This document shows, piece by piece, positions 1-11,600 of a DNA stretch of 64,000 bases (within the stretch, counting starts at the first letter, position 1; the number at the start of each line of letters is the position of its first letter). A program made the translations under genes and the position numbers. The stretch comes from Heliopora coerulea (taxonomy: Eukaryota > Cnidaria > Anthozoa > Scleralcyonacea > Helioporidae): assembly GCA_030142905.1 (NCBI GenBank), contig JASJOG010000109.1:914001-978000 (forward strand), in the 5' to 3' direction. The notes below the pieces were generated by a model. The model had not been told where the DNA came from. It searched no databases and saw only the letters and a program-made list of their open reading frames with translations.

Positions 1-292
1 ACTTAAATTTGAGGGTGATTATACACGAAACCTTGACGGTGCAATATTGCCCGCCAGCTATCCTGAGAGGATTACGAGGAACTTGATTCTTAAGTACTTT
101 GAAGTAACTGAATTAAGTATCGAGCTTGGAAATACACACGCTACGTGACACCATTCACATAGCCTAGAGGTATTGATAACGAAGTGACATTTATACTCAA
201 AAAGTAAAATGTTTATCATAAATTTGTCTCACAATGCTCTGATTCGTGATTTGTGGGCGACTTACTTCAGGAGATACTTCTGGAATTCAAAG

Positions 293-410
293 GTCGTTGC
301 TGGGAGCTATGATAGATATAGAAGAGGGATACACGTTGCTGCAAGTATGATGAAAGAGTAAATATATTACAAGCAATATTGCACGCAAAACCGAGCTCCT
401 GGCAACGACC
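293..410. repeat. Small MITE-like element with about 17-bp terminal inverted repeats
   Basis: GGTCGTTGCTGGGAGCT (293-309) and its near reverse complement AGCTCCTGGCAACGACC (394-410) bound 118 bases with no coding potential. No clear target-site duplication was seen. Confidence 0.45.
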
Positions 411-928
411 ACCGTTGTTTATTAGTCGAATGGAGAAAACTAGCCTCGCAAAGTATAGGTCGGATTTTCTCTGAATTCTTATTTACTACAGCAGGTTTCA
501 GTTACGTTTTCCAGAAAGCTTTCTTTCTCGCCATTGCTCAAATTCGCAATCTCCCTTCTTGATGTTGTTATTTAAAAAAGAGCCGGCTTTACATGGTATA
601 GTCTCTCGTTACTTGAAAAGTGTCATTGAAGCAAGGGAATGGAAGTGCAGTTACTAAGGTTCTAAAAATGGAAATAATTCCTTGTCTACTGCAAGCATTA
701 ATCTTAGTAATAACTGAGACATGTCTGCACATATAATGCTTTTTTTCATTCGATCAATAAGAATCAACATTGCTTGATCCTTCAAGCTTCAACCCGCTCT
801 TACCCTGGTTAAGTATTCCCATTTTTTAGGTCTTATATCAGAAAGCAAACGGTGGAAAGGTCGTCACCTGGGAAGCTGGTCACTAGGTAATTTCTATACG
901 ACAGGAAGTTACCGTATAATACTCGGGT

Positions 929-946
929 AAAAAAAAAAAAAAAAAA

Positions 947-1044
<98 letters not shown>

Positions 1045-1050
1045 TATATA
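929..1050. repeat. Compound microsatellite: poly-A, (TCTA)n, (TA)n
   Basis: An A-run at about 929-946 is followed by TCTA repeats (about 948-988) and a long TA tract reaching the palindrome at 1051. Confidence 0.95.
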
Positions 1051-1201
1051 ATGTAGTGAAATTTCGCTTAAGAGTATATGGTTGCTACTCCGAGTTTCAC
1101 GCGGATGCGATCTTCAGGACGCTGTTTCAGTTGCCTGAAGATCGCATCCGCGTGAAACTCGGAGTAGCAACCATATACTCTTAAGCGAAATTTCACTACA
1201 T
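1051..1201. repeat. Perfect 68-bp-arm palindrome inside a TA microsatellite
   Basis: The arm 1051-1118, starting ATGTAGTGAAATTTCGC, is repeated exactly as its reverse complement at 1134-1201, with a 15-base loop (1119-1133). A second TA tract follows at 1262-1295. It looks like a snapback MITE that targets TA repeats; no ORF. Confidence 0.9.
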
Positions 1202-1260
1202 TTAAGCTCTGCCCCATATGGTATCGAGCACTCTTGGATACATCGTAAACATCATCTCAG

Positions 1261-1261
<1 letters not shown>

Positions 1262-1295
<34 letters not shown>
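1262..1295. repeat. (TA)n microsatellite
   Basis: An uninterrupted TA tract on the right side of the palindrome. Confidence 0.95.
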
Positions 1296-1297
<2 letters not shown>

Positions 1298-4200
1298 GGT
1301 GTGAACTCAAATTCTCCTCACACTGTGGATGATACTGTGGCAGTTATAACTCTACTGCCAAGGTAAACGAATATTGCAGTGCAAAATTTGCAGTGCATGG
1401 TCAACCCTAAATACAGCCCCTAGCAATTGTAAAGCCAACCTTCATGCGCCACTCCCCCTGGACGGTAGTAATAGCCGGTTCCCCTTATTACGTTAGCTGA
1501 ATACGACCACCAGAATGCTCTGTGTTTTTTTGGGTTTTTTTTTTTTTTTGTTTGTTTAATTTTCATGCAAATATTGAATTCCCAAAGCGAATGGAAAGAC
1601 AATTACAAACAAGATTTCGAAAGGCATTCTGGTAGTTGTGTTCATCAGATGTATTAGCGGAACAGGCCATTAAATATGATACGGCCCTTATACAATTAGG
1701 CGAGACTGAAGCTGCCAGAATCACGTTAGATTGGTGCCCATCTAAGTCGTCGAATTTATTCTTTGTCATTTATCCTTGGTAACAGGTGGTCGTCTAACAT
1801 GACTAATGACCAAGCAGAGTTCAATGGTCTCTACTAATTACATCACATCAAATGCATACTCACTTGAGGCACGTGAGCACAAAATGATCTTAAACAGTAT
1901 TTCTGGGGTAGGGTGGGTGTCGATTCTCAGAAAAAAAGTGGATAAGTGTGATTTATTTTGCTGAACTCCTACTAGAGTCCCAAAGTAGCATTTCCGTATT
2001 TTGAAAATACTAATAATGATATCATAAAGGAGTAAAAGGACAAAACATTAACTGTCATACCATCACGCGAGGAAAGAAAAGAGCAAGATTTTAGATTCGA
2101 GGCCTAATATTAATTGGAGGGTTAGCTCTCTTTTTGCCCAGTTGTCTGAACAACAGCGTGAGAACTGCGAAACGATAGCAAGTTGCACTAAGTTTTATAT
2201 GCTATATATACTATGCATTCTATATAGCTGTCGGTAGTTGTCATCTCCGCTCTCAAACTTACTTGTTAAGCTCTTTACACTTATCTTTAAATTACGTTTT
2301 TCGTTGGGTAGGGCAAGCAAACAGGTGTACAAAACTCTCATTGAAATGGACCAAGCTCTCGCCATTGTTTACCGCTGGTATTACAAAACAAATTGACGAA
2401 ATGTGTTTGAAATCGTTTGGGCAAACAGACCCTCTTGGTCATACATTTAGTCCTTATTTAAAGTAAAACCCGATATCCAAAGTGAAAATTACGATTCTAC
2501 AATCATTTTGCCAATTACTATGGTCTCAAGACTGTATTGCACATGTACAAGGTTACTGCAACATGATGCAAGCAAATTGTCTTTGAACAAATTGCAAAAA
2601 CCGTGTTACTTCGTCAAGCTGCTACAAACGGTTGACTACTCCGTAGTCGCTCGTTTGGTCGAACAGCCATACAAACAATACTACACATGTCAGGGCAACT
2701 GGTAACAAGCCAGTCGGACACAGTCGTCAAAATGGTTACCTGTTGGTCTATAACAACGTATTAGTACGCTGATTGCATGACATGGTCTACTTCCAGTGGA
2801 GCGAACCTAAAAGTATAATATTATATGGATGTTCAGATTGCAAACTGAAGCTGGCACTCCCAGAACCATGAGCACAACCAGAGTTTCTGAAAGAGAGGCA
2901 AGGTCAAAAAATTTTTAAATGTGCATTTTCTAGCCGTAATATTCGAAAAGTAACCCGATTTTCTTAAGAAAAAGGTACAATTTTTCACACCAATGCAGGG
3001 GAGGGGAACTTGCCCCCATTGTCTCCCCCTTGGTTGTTCTCAAGACCAAAATTACTGTAGACTGTCACACTTTTAATTCGTCATCTTTATTCTTCCTTGT
3101 TCGTTCGTCTTACACCACTTCTGGATGAGTTAGGACTAAACAATACTCAGTCTAAAAGCCATTGCCAGCCAACAATTTCAAGAAGTAAAAAATAAAGCAA
3201 ATTCAGAAAAAAAATGTCATCTTGTAAACCAAACATTTGAGTTGTATATCAAGACGAAAGTCAAATAGAGATGATATTTGGTGTTTATTACAAACTCATT
3301 GTCAAACCGAAACTGAGGTTGGCTAATTAAACCAAAATATATCTTTTAGACAGTTCAACAGTTTGACTCCACGTGCAGTATTTGACAGTATTGACTTCCA
3401 CGCACCAGGCACGTGAACACTAAATGATCTCCTAACAATTGTCTATTGTGTAAAGACGTACTCGATATTTGTTGTCCAGATTCTCTGAACTTAAATTAAG
3501 TTGTCCTCGTTACTTAAAAGCTTCGCTGAACTATCTCAATATTGATTCGAGATAAAGCTGCAAGAGATAACATTTTAAATCTTTTAACAGAACAAAAAGA
3601 GAGAAAAAATCATGATATGATGTTTGGAAATAGGTTTCAAGGGTAAAATGGTGTGTCGTAAGCTTCTTTCAAACCATGATCCTATATATTGTCTGTAGTA
3701 TTAACAATGTAATTATAGATTAGAACAATCTTTTTTTTGTCTCAAGTACCTTGAGAGCAAGCTTTCGTGTTTTGATTAATATCAAATGTTATCTTCTTCA
3801 AAAGAAGTCACTCACTACACAAATCAACTTTAAATTGCGAAGGTTTCCATGGGAATCTGCAAGCCCATTATTGAAGAGTATTGAACTGTTACGTAACATT
3901 TTTGAACTTATTATGTGTTTGTAACACTTTATAGTCTTTTCCAAAACATCCCTCAAAGAATTTTTCCATCTTTCAGGCCGGTCAGGTTTAATAAATGAGA
4001 TTTGGATATTCACCAGAAAATTAAGGTCCCAAAACAGGTTAGGGTTCCTGATGTTTCATCCGTAATGGCTACGGATTGTTTTCAGTGGATAAACAGGGTA
4101 TTCCACGCGAAGGCTTCACATCAGTAAATGAGTTTCAATTGCTGTAGTCGAAAACCTAGGATTTTTCTTGCAATTAAAATAGTTGGAAATAGTTTATGAA

Positions 4201-5213
4201 GAACTGGCTGTATTAGTTTGTTTGTGTAAATACTAAAAAGAAATAGTGAAAAATTGTTACGTTGCGCAACACAACAAACTCCATGTCTCCACCCATTCAC
4301 CACGTGTAACGCCGTTTTGATCACAGCAGTCAGTTTGGCGTTGCCCAGTTGTTTTTGAATTGTGTACTACGCCATAGGAATGTCAAGAATTAACCAGCAA
4401 TAAGAACTAGAGATTTAACTTCAGTAAACTTACTTCAATTCTCTATTTCTTATGCAATTACTTAGAAAGATAAAATTTCCCACTTCCCAATTCAGTTACC
4501 CTTATCAAGTTTGCTCTACATTTTATTGTATATCAAATCTCCACTACACAAATCCTGTTTGCCTACGGAAACCATGTTGACTATGCAGCTACATACACGA
4601 ATGTCTCTGATGAGGAAAAGTATATTTCCAAAATCTCTAAGCACTCACCCAATTGACTCCAGATCCAAGTGCCTCCAAGGATTTACACGTGCTTGGCAAT
4701 ATCAGAAGTCACGTGACAGATGTTAGTTATTGCTTTTCCCTTAAATTCATAAATTTACACAGAAAGAATAAAACATAATAAACTAGAATATTTATTATGG
4801 TTTTGTCATGTTTAAATGGAGATAGACACACTCGACTAGTATTAACATCGTTATTCAATAATGGTTTCAGCACAGGGGATTGTGAGGGACTGCAGAGAAC
4901 CAGGAATCCGCTGTCGTCAAAGTGCATGTTGACCAGTCACTAAACTGACAAAACTAGTCGCCGTACTTGTTACTGTGATGGAAGAGGTCTCTCTTACAAA
5001 ACTGAACAGCTGGCTACCAACTGGCATGTTTTCCGCATGTTATTTCCGTTTCAACAATCTAGGATAAAATATTGACCAAGGATTTACCAGCCGCGAATCG
5101 TAGTCGTAGGATGAATATTAATGCTCAACTCAAGATTCGAATGTGAATAGCCATGACAGGATAAATCGCGACAAATAACAAAACATGTTAGTTTATACAA
5201 GCTTTACTGACGT
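1296..5213. other. Region upstream of the SLC4 gene with no supported gene
   Basis: Both strands hold only short ORFs without recognisable motifs or plausible exon structure. A poly-A/T run lies near 1518-1558. I see no RNA gene here. Confidence 0.5.
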
Positions 5214-5326
5214 TTCGTTGCTAACGCGCAAAATTTTCAAAGTGATATACATGATGGGTAAGGTATTATATCCTTACCTTATCAATCATGTATATGACTT
5301 TGAAAATGTTGCGCGTTAGCAACGAA
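5214..5326. repeat. Imperfect inverted repeat upstream of the SLC4 promoter
   Basis: TTCGTTGCTAACGCGCAA on the left (5214) is mirrored by TTGCGCGTTAGCAACGAA on the right (ending 5326). Both arms continue through AATTTTCAAAGT and ATACATGAT, forming a foldback of about 113 bp some 115 bp before the TATA-like run. Confidence 0.7.
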
Positions 5327-5442
5327 GGATAAGGTTAATATTTAAGAAAGTTGTTTCTCTTGTCTTTGCGTTGATTGGTTACAAACCACTTGACGATGGA
5401 CTAATAAAATTTGTTTATGCAAAAGACTCCCATCTTGAAAAT

Positions 5443-5535
5443 ATATATATACATTGCAGACAGCTGTATGTGAGCAAATTTTATTTGATGTCGAGAGAAG
5501 GAAGAGTGTAGACTTGTGGACGACTGATAACGACT
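5443..5535 (+). promoter_or_regulatory. Candidate core promoter and 5' leader of the SLC4 gene, with a uORF
   Basis: A TATA-like run (TATATATATA) lies at about 5443-5452, some 85-95 bases before the chosen SLC4 start. A seven-codon upstream ORF (ATG 5488, TAG 5509-5511) lies in the same frame as the main ORF and stops 24 bases before it. That stop makes ATG 5536 the first possible in-frame start in this exon. TA-rich microsatellites are common here, so the TATA call is weak and a further 5' non-coding exon is possible. Confidence 0.3.
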
Positions 5536-5658
5536 ATGTCAGCTCAAGAAGAAACTCCGACCGAGGCAGATGCTACGATCGAGGTAGATGCCCTGACGGT
5601 GGAAGATGCCGCAGCAGAGAACCTCGAATTGCTAAGAGAACCTTCACCGACAAGACGA
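5536..5658 (+). CDS. SLC4: SLC4 exon 1 (start codon)
   Basis: It encodes residues 1-41, beginning [12 protein letters not shown], an acidic low-complexity N-terminus. The donor is GTAAGT at 5659 and the exon ends in phase 0. The in-frame TAG at 5509-5511 supports this ATG. The family link rests on phase and position, because this N-terminal tail is poorly conserved. Confidence 0.7.
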
Positions 5659-8600
5659 GTAAGTCTGGCATTTGTAGTCCTGCCTGACTCGTAACGAATT
5701 GAACGAGAGAGATTACCTATTTTGCTTTTACCATCTCTTATCTAGTCACGGGCAAGCTCTTTAATACAAAGATTAAGTGAAGATGGTAGCGATCCGTCTC
5801 CTGTCATAAACTTCAACTGCTCAGTTAACGAAATGGAAATTAAAGGTAACGTTAAGTCGACTGCTTTTTTGAAATGAACGTATTCACTTTAACTGCCACT
5901 CCATATGCTGAGTTTAGTTCGAAGACTTCGGTTAAGGTTATAATTGGTCTCTCGGCTACATCATTTTTCACGATAGGAAGAAAATATTTCGGTATTTGTT
6001 CGTATTTGTTAACAATCTGGCCCGACGGTTGGACTACAAAAGAGAGTACCTATCCTTATACTTGCGTTCATAAGAATCACGCGATTTAACTCACGAACGT
6101 ACTGTCTGACAGTATTATGTTTATAAGTTTGTTTTTGTGCTTGTCAATTATTTACGCCGAAAGTCTTGAGTCGCCCAGTTTAAAATTTCTTCCTTGAGGC
6201 AACAGGCCAAGCTAACTGGTCCTTGATTCTTTGCATTGAGTCAGTTAATATCAAAGTGAAATGGCCAAGCGCAATGCTTGTGTTGTTAGCAGGTCAAGGA
6301 AAAGAAAACCAGCACATAAATTGCAGTGATTTGCATAATAACAAAGATAGACAATTAACACATCGGGCATGTCTGATGTCTCGTCTACGCACCAAACGTC
6401 AGGACCCATTTTGATCATCGAAAACAGTTCTGTGACTTGTGGAGCACTGTATTTTATATTACAACTTGATACGGAAATCTAATGTCGGAGATGCACAGTC
6501 TTGTTTGTTTATTACATTTTTCTTGATTAAAAAGGACAAGATTTTCATTTTCTCATCCCTTTGACGCATTAAAATTCAATAACTTTGCGTGCACCTTTGC
6601 TTGATGTGGTACGCGTTTTTATTTACACAAATCGGTAAATTTACCCTTTTCGAGAAATATCCATTCTGCTAGAGTTTGTTTCCTCGGTGATTTGCATGGT
6701 GAAGTTTAGTATTCGTCATCCCTCTTCGAAAAGCCAATACTGAACGTCAAGACATTCAATAGTGCAATACGTTCACTAGGCTAATGACGAGTTATATCAT
6801 CGTCGGCAGCCCAATACAGCCCTAACCTTTATCAAAATGTTAGTGCACTTCATAAACTTTCTTTAACGAGCACAAAGTGAAATGTAAATAAGTCGACTGA
6901 TAATTTTGGCTAAACACAATGAGGGACCTGTTTTATTTTGTACGTGTTTTTTGGGTTATATCAGTTTTAGGTTACAAAATCATCAGTTCTTTAGATTGAT
7001 ATTGGTTGAGGTTATTTTCAAGGATGTATGTCCCCCATAAGAAATGTAAGCTGTATGGAAAAGGTAGCCTTTTTTTCCATCTGTCAAATTGACATTCTGA
7101 AAATTACCATCAACTGAGGACAACAAAAAAATCCCCCAAAAACACATGACCCCAAACACTATATCTAACCCAAACTTCAAGTAAACCATAACTCAAATGA
7201 TAGCCCTAAAAACAGAAACTAAATGTGAGACCCTGTTGGTGGAAAATACTGAGAGACCCTCAAAGTTATTCACTGTAGTGGAGGTGAATAGTGGTGGATA
7301 ATTGCATAATGCTTTTTTCATATATATTTTTTACATTTTCAAAATAATTTTGCAGAAAGTCAGCTTTTTGGCTGCTTGTTATTTGTAAACAAAACATTTT
7401 GAACACATTCTGAGTGCATTTATCACTAAAAATTAATAGAAACAAGTATCTCTGAATACTTTAATGTCAAATTTTGTTGCTTTCCCTGTATTGTTTGGCA
7501 TGATTTTCTTCTTCCAAAATAGAAACAAAATGGGAAGCTATCTTGTTTTACTCAGAGGTGAATAGTGCAGGATATTCCACGATAGAGGAACCAACCAAAA
7601 TTTCACCAAAAACACTATTCGTATGCAAGATATATGCCAATGACAATTATTTCTTGGGGAAATAAGCTTCAGAACAGAGCATAGGAACCCAAAGAACATT
7701 TAAGATTGAAAAATTGTCATAAATAAACTGGACCCAGATCACCCCCTGAACATCTATATACATGTTTACATGTAGCTGCTATTCCTGCCCTCCACCAACA
7801 ATATCAAGACCAAAAACTGCATTTTTAACAGATCCCAAAAGTGATCTTTAGTGATACATGATTTTCCTGTATTTCCCTTTAATCATATATTATGTGTGTG
7901 CTTTTATTATGGTCAGTGGCAAATATTTTGAACTGCTGAGTGTATTTTGAGTGGCCTTGGGAATAGCAGTTTTTCAGTTGTTCTTCAAAGAATTATGTAA
8001 TTAGCTCTTGAGGGGCTAAGGAGATGGGGCATTTTAAATATTTTAAATGCTTGGAAGTTCCAAGTCATCAAGTGTCAATGTCTTTATGTATACTGGTTAT
8101 TGGTTATAATTGAAATATGTAACCAAGAAATTCAGGAAGACCATGCTGATATATGAGTAAATGTTCATCCTAAGAGACGTTTGACAATAATTGTCAAGAT
8201 GTTAAAGGTATTTTGTATGTTTGACATCATTGAGATCATCCACATTGTACTGTGTGATACTCAAAATATTAAATGGCATTTGGACATTGTTGATCAAATA
8301 TACAGACATCCAAATAAGTAGGTGTACTTTGAAACTCTAAAAATATATCAACTGCTAAAGAAATTAGCACTTGTAATGAAATTAACATTTATGGCACTTA
8401 ACCTTGGAGCTTTTTTCAGAAAGATTCGACCTGCCCCAAAATTGAGTGAGAAAACCATAAGTAAGTTACTTGTAGCAGTTCACCAACAATATCTGACATT
8501 ACTTCAAAGGACATTTTTAATAACTTAGTCTGATGGGGCTTGAGGAAAATTCTGGGAAGGATATTGGCTAAGTTCCAACAGAGCAATACCGAGCTTGTTC

Positions 8601-11600
8601 TTGTGAACTTTGATAAGAGGTGGGATGTTGGTCTCAGCACTGCAGTTCCAATTTTCAAGCCTTCCAAAATACCTCGAAAATGTTCTTATCAGGAAATGCA
8701 TTTGTGGATATTGTTACAACCTCCCCACCTCATAGTGATGGTAACTCAACAGTTACACCGTTGCACTGGTTATCATAAAGGGCTGTTTACACGTGCGATT
8801 TTGTGCCTGGCGATTGACATCTTGGAGTATGTGTTTAACTGACGAGAGCGTCGAAGACAAACTGCAGCCAATCATAAGCGAATATGCTGCTACATAGACT
8901 GTCATGAGTTTATTATATGGATGTCATGAGTTTATTACATGGATGTCATGAGTTTATTTCCAGGATGACAATCGCAACGTGCAAAATTGCATGTTGCCTT
9001 AAGGTTACTGGTGCTATCCCTTTGTGGGTCTCTGAGACGTTTTCTGAGCATTTGAGCTCAACTAACGTTCGTACGTTTGATGATAACTGATTTTAGACAA
9101 CGAGTCGTCACAGATTTCAGGCGGTGTTTTCTTGTTATTGGTTTTTTGAAACGTAGCATCATCGTGTTTGGTGAAATCCGATAATCTAATCAGTGCTGAT
9201 AATTTCTCAAATCTAGGCCGATTAGAAAGCTAAAATCGAAAAACAATCAAAGACTAATCAGGAAAAATAAGAGTAAATCACCATAGTAGCTATATCTTTG
9301 GTAGATTGAAATATTTAACCAGTCAGACTGGCAGAAATCACGAGGTAAATCGTCAAGGGAGCGTCGGATACTTGGGTCCGCCAACCCTCGTTTGTACACG
9401 AAGCCAGCGAAGATGTATTCAACCAATATTTGGCATTTTACACTAGATGAACTAAACTTAAGTTCACGTTTGGTGAAGGAAATTTTCCAGTGAGAGAATA
9501 ATATGTTTTAAGACCTAACGCAGGGTCACGGGTTCGATTCCCAAAGGGAGGCCCAAGCGCTGCATTTTTCGAAACTAGTCCTAGTTGTGTCTCAAAAACA
9601 TATCATTTCTCTTGCTCGCAAATTTCTCTCATCAAACGTAAACCTTATTGTACACAAAGGTTAACTCGCAGACTTGACCGATGAGAACAGCGGGTATAAG
9701 TAGACAAATCAGGCAAAAAAGGAAAGAAAGAGTCAGCCACTTGGTCTTTCAAGTCAGTCACCAGTTAGAATGGACATGGAATTTAAAACTTCATTCTTCG
9801 TCACTCAGCAAAATGACCATTTAGGCTAAAGTAATTTACTGCTTAACTAGGTTTACCCTAAAGTAGACTAAAGTAATTTTAAAAATCCGGAAATAATTCG
9901 AGTCTGAAATCCGAAAAGTAAAATTAAGAATCAAGGCTGTAGTAACTTTATTTTCAAACTATAGTAGCAGATCATGTTCAAGAAAAGAAGGAAGTAAACC
10001 AGTCTTTTGTGCCTTTACAAAAAAATTGCACACCAAAATGTTTTGGTTTGCAGAATTTTTGCATTAGTTGGCTGACCTGACTTATTTATAATACGTCAAA
10101 CCTTTAACGTCCATGCAATGTTTGAACAAGTGAGAGAACAAAGCAAAAACAAAGAGAGAACAAAGCTAAACGAAACAAATTCAGGCGTTATAGGCTTAAA
10201 CTTGTCTAGGAAGTCAAGTGAAAGTTCGATATACAGGTAAAGTCCCATTTACACGATCGATTGTCTCTTACGATTGTTCCTTAAAAGATACACAATTAAC
10301 TGACAAGAGTCGTTCGGGCCGTATTACTACATTTGCGAGCAAGTGGTAACCAGGAATGCTCTCGAGACAACACTAAACACACCAGAGGCAGCAGTCACAT
10401 TCCGACACAATCATATTGTCAAAATGGACCCAAATATGTCAACCGTGGCATAATATGAACATGTTAGCGAGGGAGATGTTGCCTTCGCTAGCCTAATTTA
10501 CCAACCAAACTAGGTACTGCCAAAGCTACGTAGCACAATTTTTCATCAAATTTTACCGACTAGTTGTGGTTTTTCCCCAGACTGTCCATTTTACTAACCA
10601 CGTTCATCGACACGGGGTGCGTTCAACTTTCGCACCCCCGCGCGATGTGCGTTGGCAGATTAAACGTGAAGAATGGTTTTACCCGATGTTCTGCTACAAA
10701 CGCCGAGAAGAGGTTAGAAGAACAAAATGTAGGCGTGTTAATTTTTTTTAACCAACTACGTGGTTTCGAACGTAGGATGATCCATTGTTTGCTCTTTTGT
10801 TCTAAATTAAATCCACGCTTACATATAGAGAGAAAATCTGGTAGAGAGAGAGAGAGAGTCAAAATTTTACACAAATTAAAATCACATATCCAAACTCCCG
10901 TCCCGGCGATGATTTACTTTGTTCTCACCCTGTAAATTGTTAATGATTTTGAGATACGTTGTTCAAAAATATTTGTCAGCAACTTTGTACATATGATGAA
11001 CCTGGGCTAACTGGTCTTTGATAGTACACGTAATGACAGGAAACGTAAGAACTTTTCCGAAGGAGGGTAGATTTACTTAACCATGTCTCGATAGGACATG
11101 TTCCCTGGACGAGGAGAAATGTCTACCGTTAGCCAGAGTAATGTAAGACTGATCTTGCCGGGAAAAGAGGTCTATTGTGCGATGCAATTTTTAATGTTAC
11201 TTACGTCACGAATAAGTTTTGCTCTGTACTAAAAAAAAGTCATTTTGTAAGACCCTCTTTTTAAATCCTTTTTAAAACTGCAATCAATACGAAAGTGGAA
11301 CTTAAATGTCATTCAGCAGCAGCTACAGCAAATTTCGACAAGTTGCATGACGGTTATCGCGTGCAACACTCTCACGTTCAACTCCACTACATTTTATTCA
11401 CACTGGCTGCTAAGGAACCAACTAGCGTTAATAGTCAGTGTGTTATGAACTTGGATGTTCATTTCAGACTTGATTTATTTCGACTAAGTGTGATATAAAT
11501 GCGAATATAACAAACAGTGAAATTTTCAGTTTCCTGATGATTGTGGAAGCGCTTGCTTCACCCTGGTTCGTCTTCCTTTTCGTTGCTCATGGAGTAGTTC

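Noticed and set aside
10564..10935. Overlapping ORFs of 123 and 61 codons on the + strand
   Set aside because: No domain, and three overlapping frames are open on both strands, which suggests chance or repeat-derived sequence.
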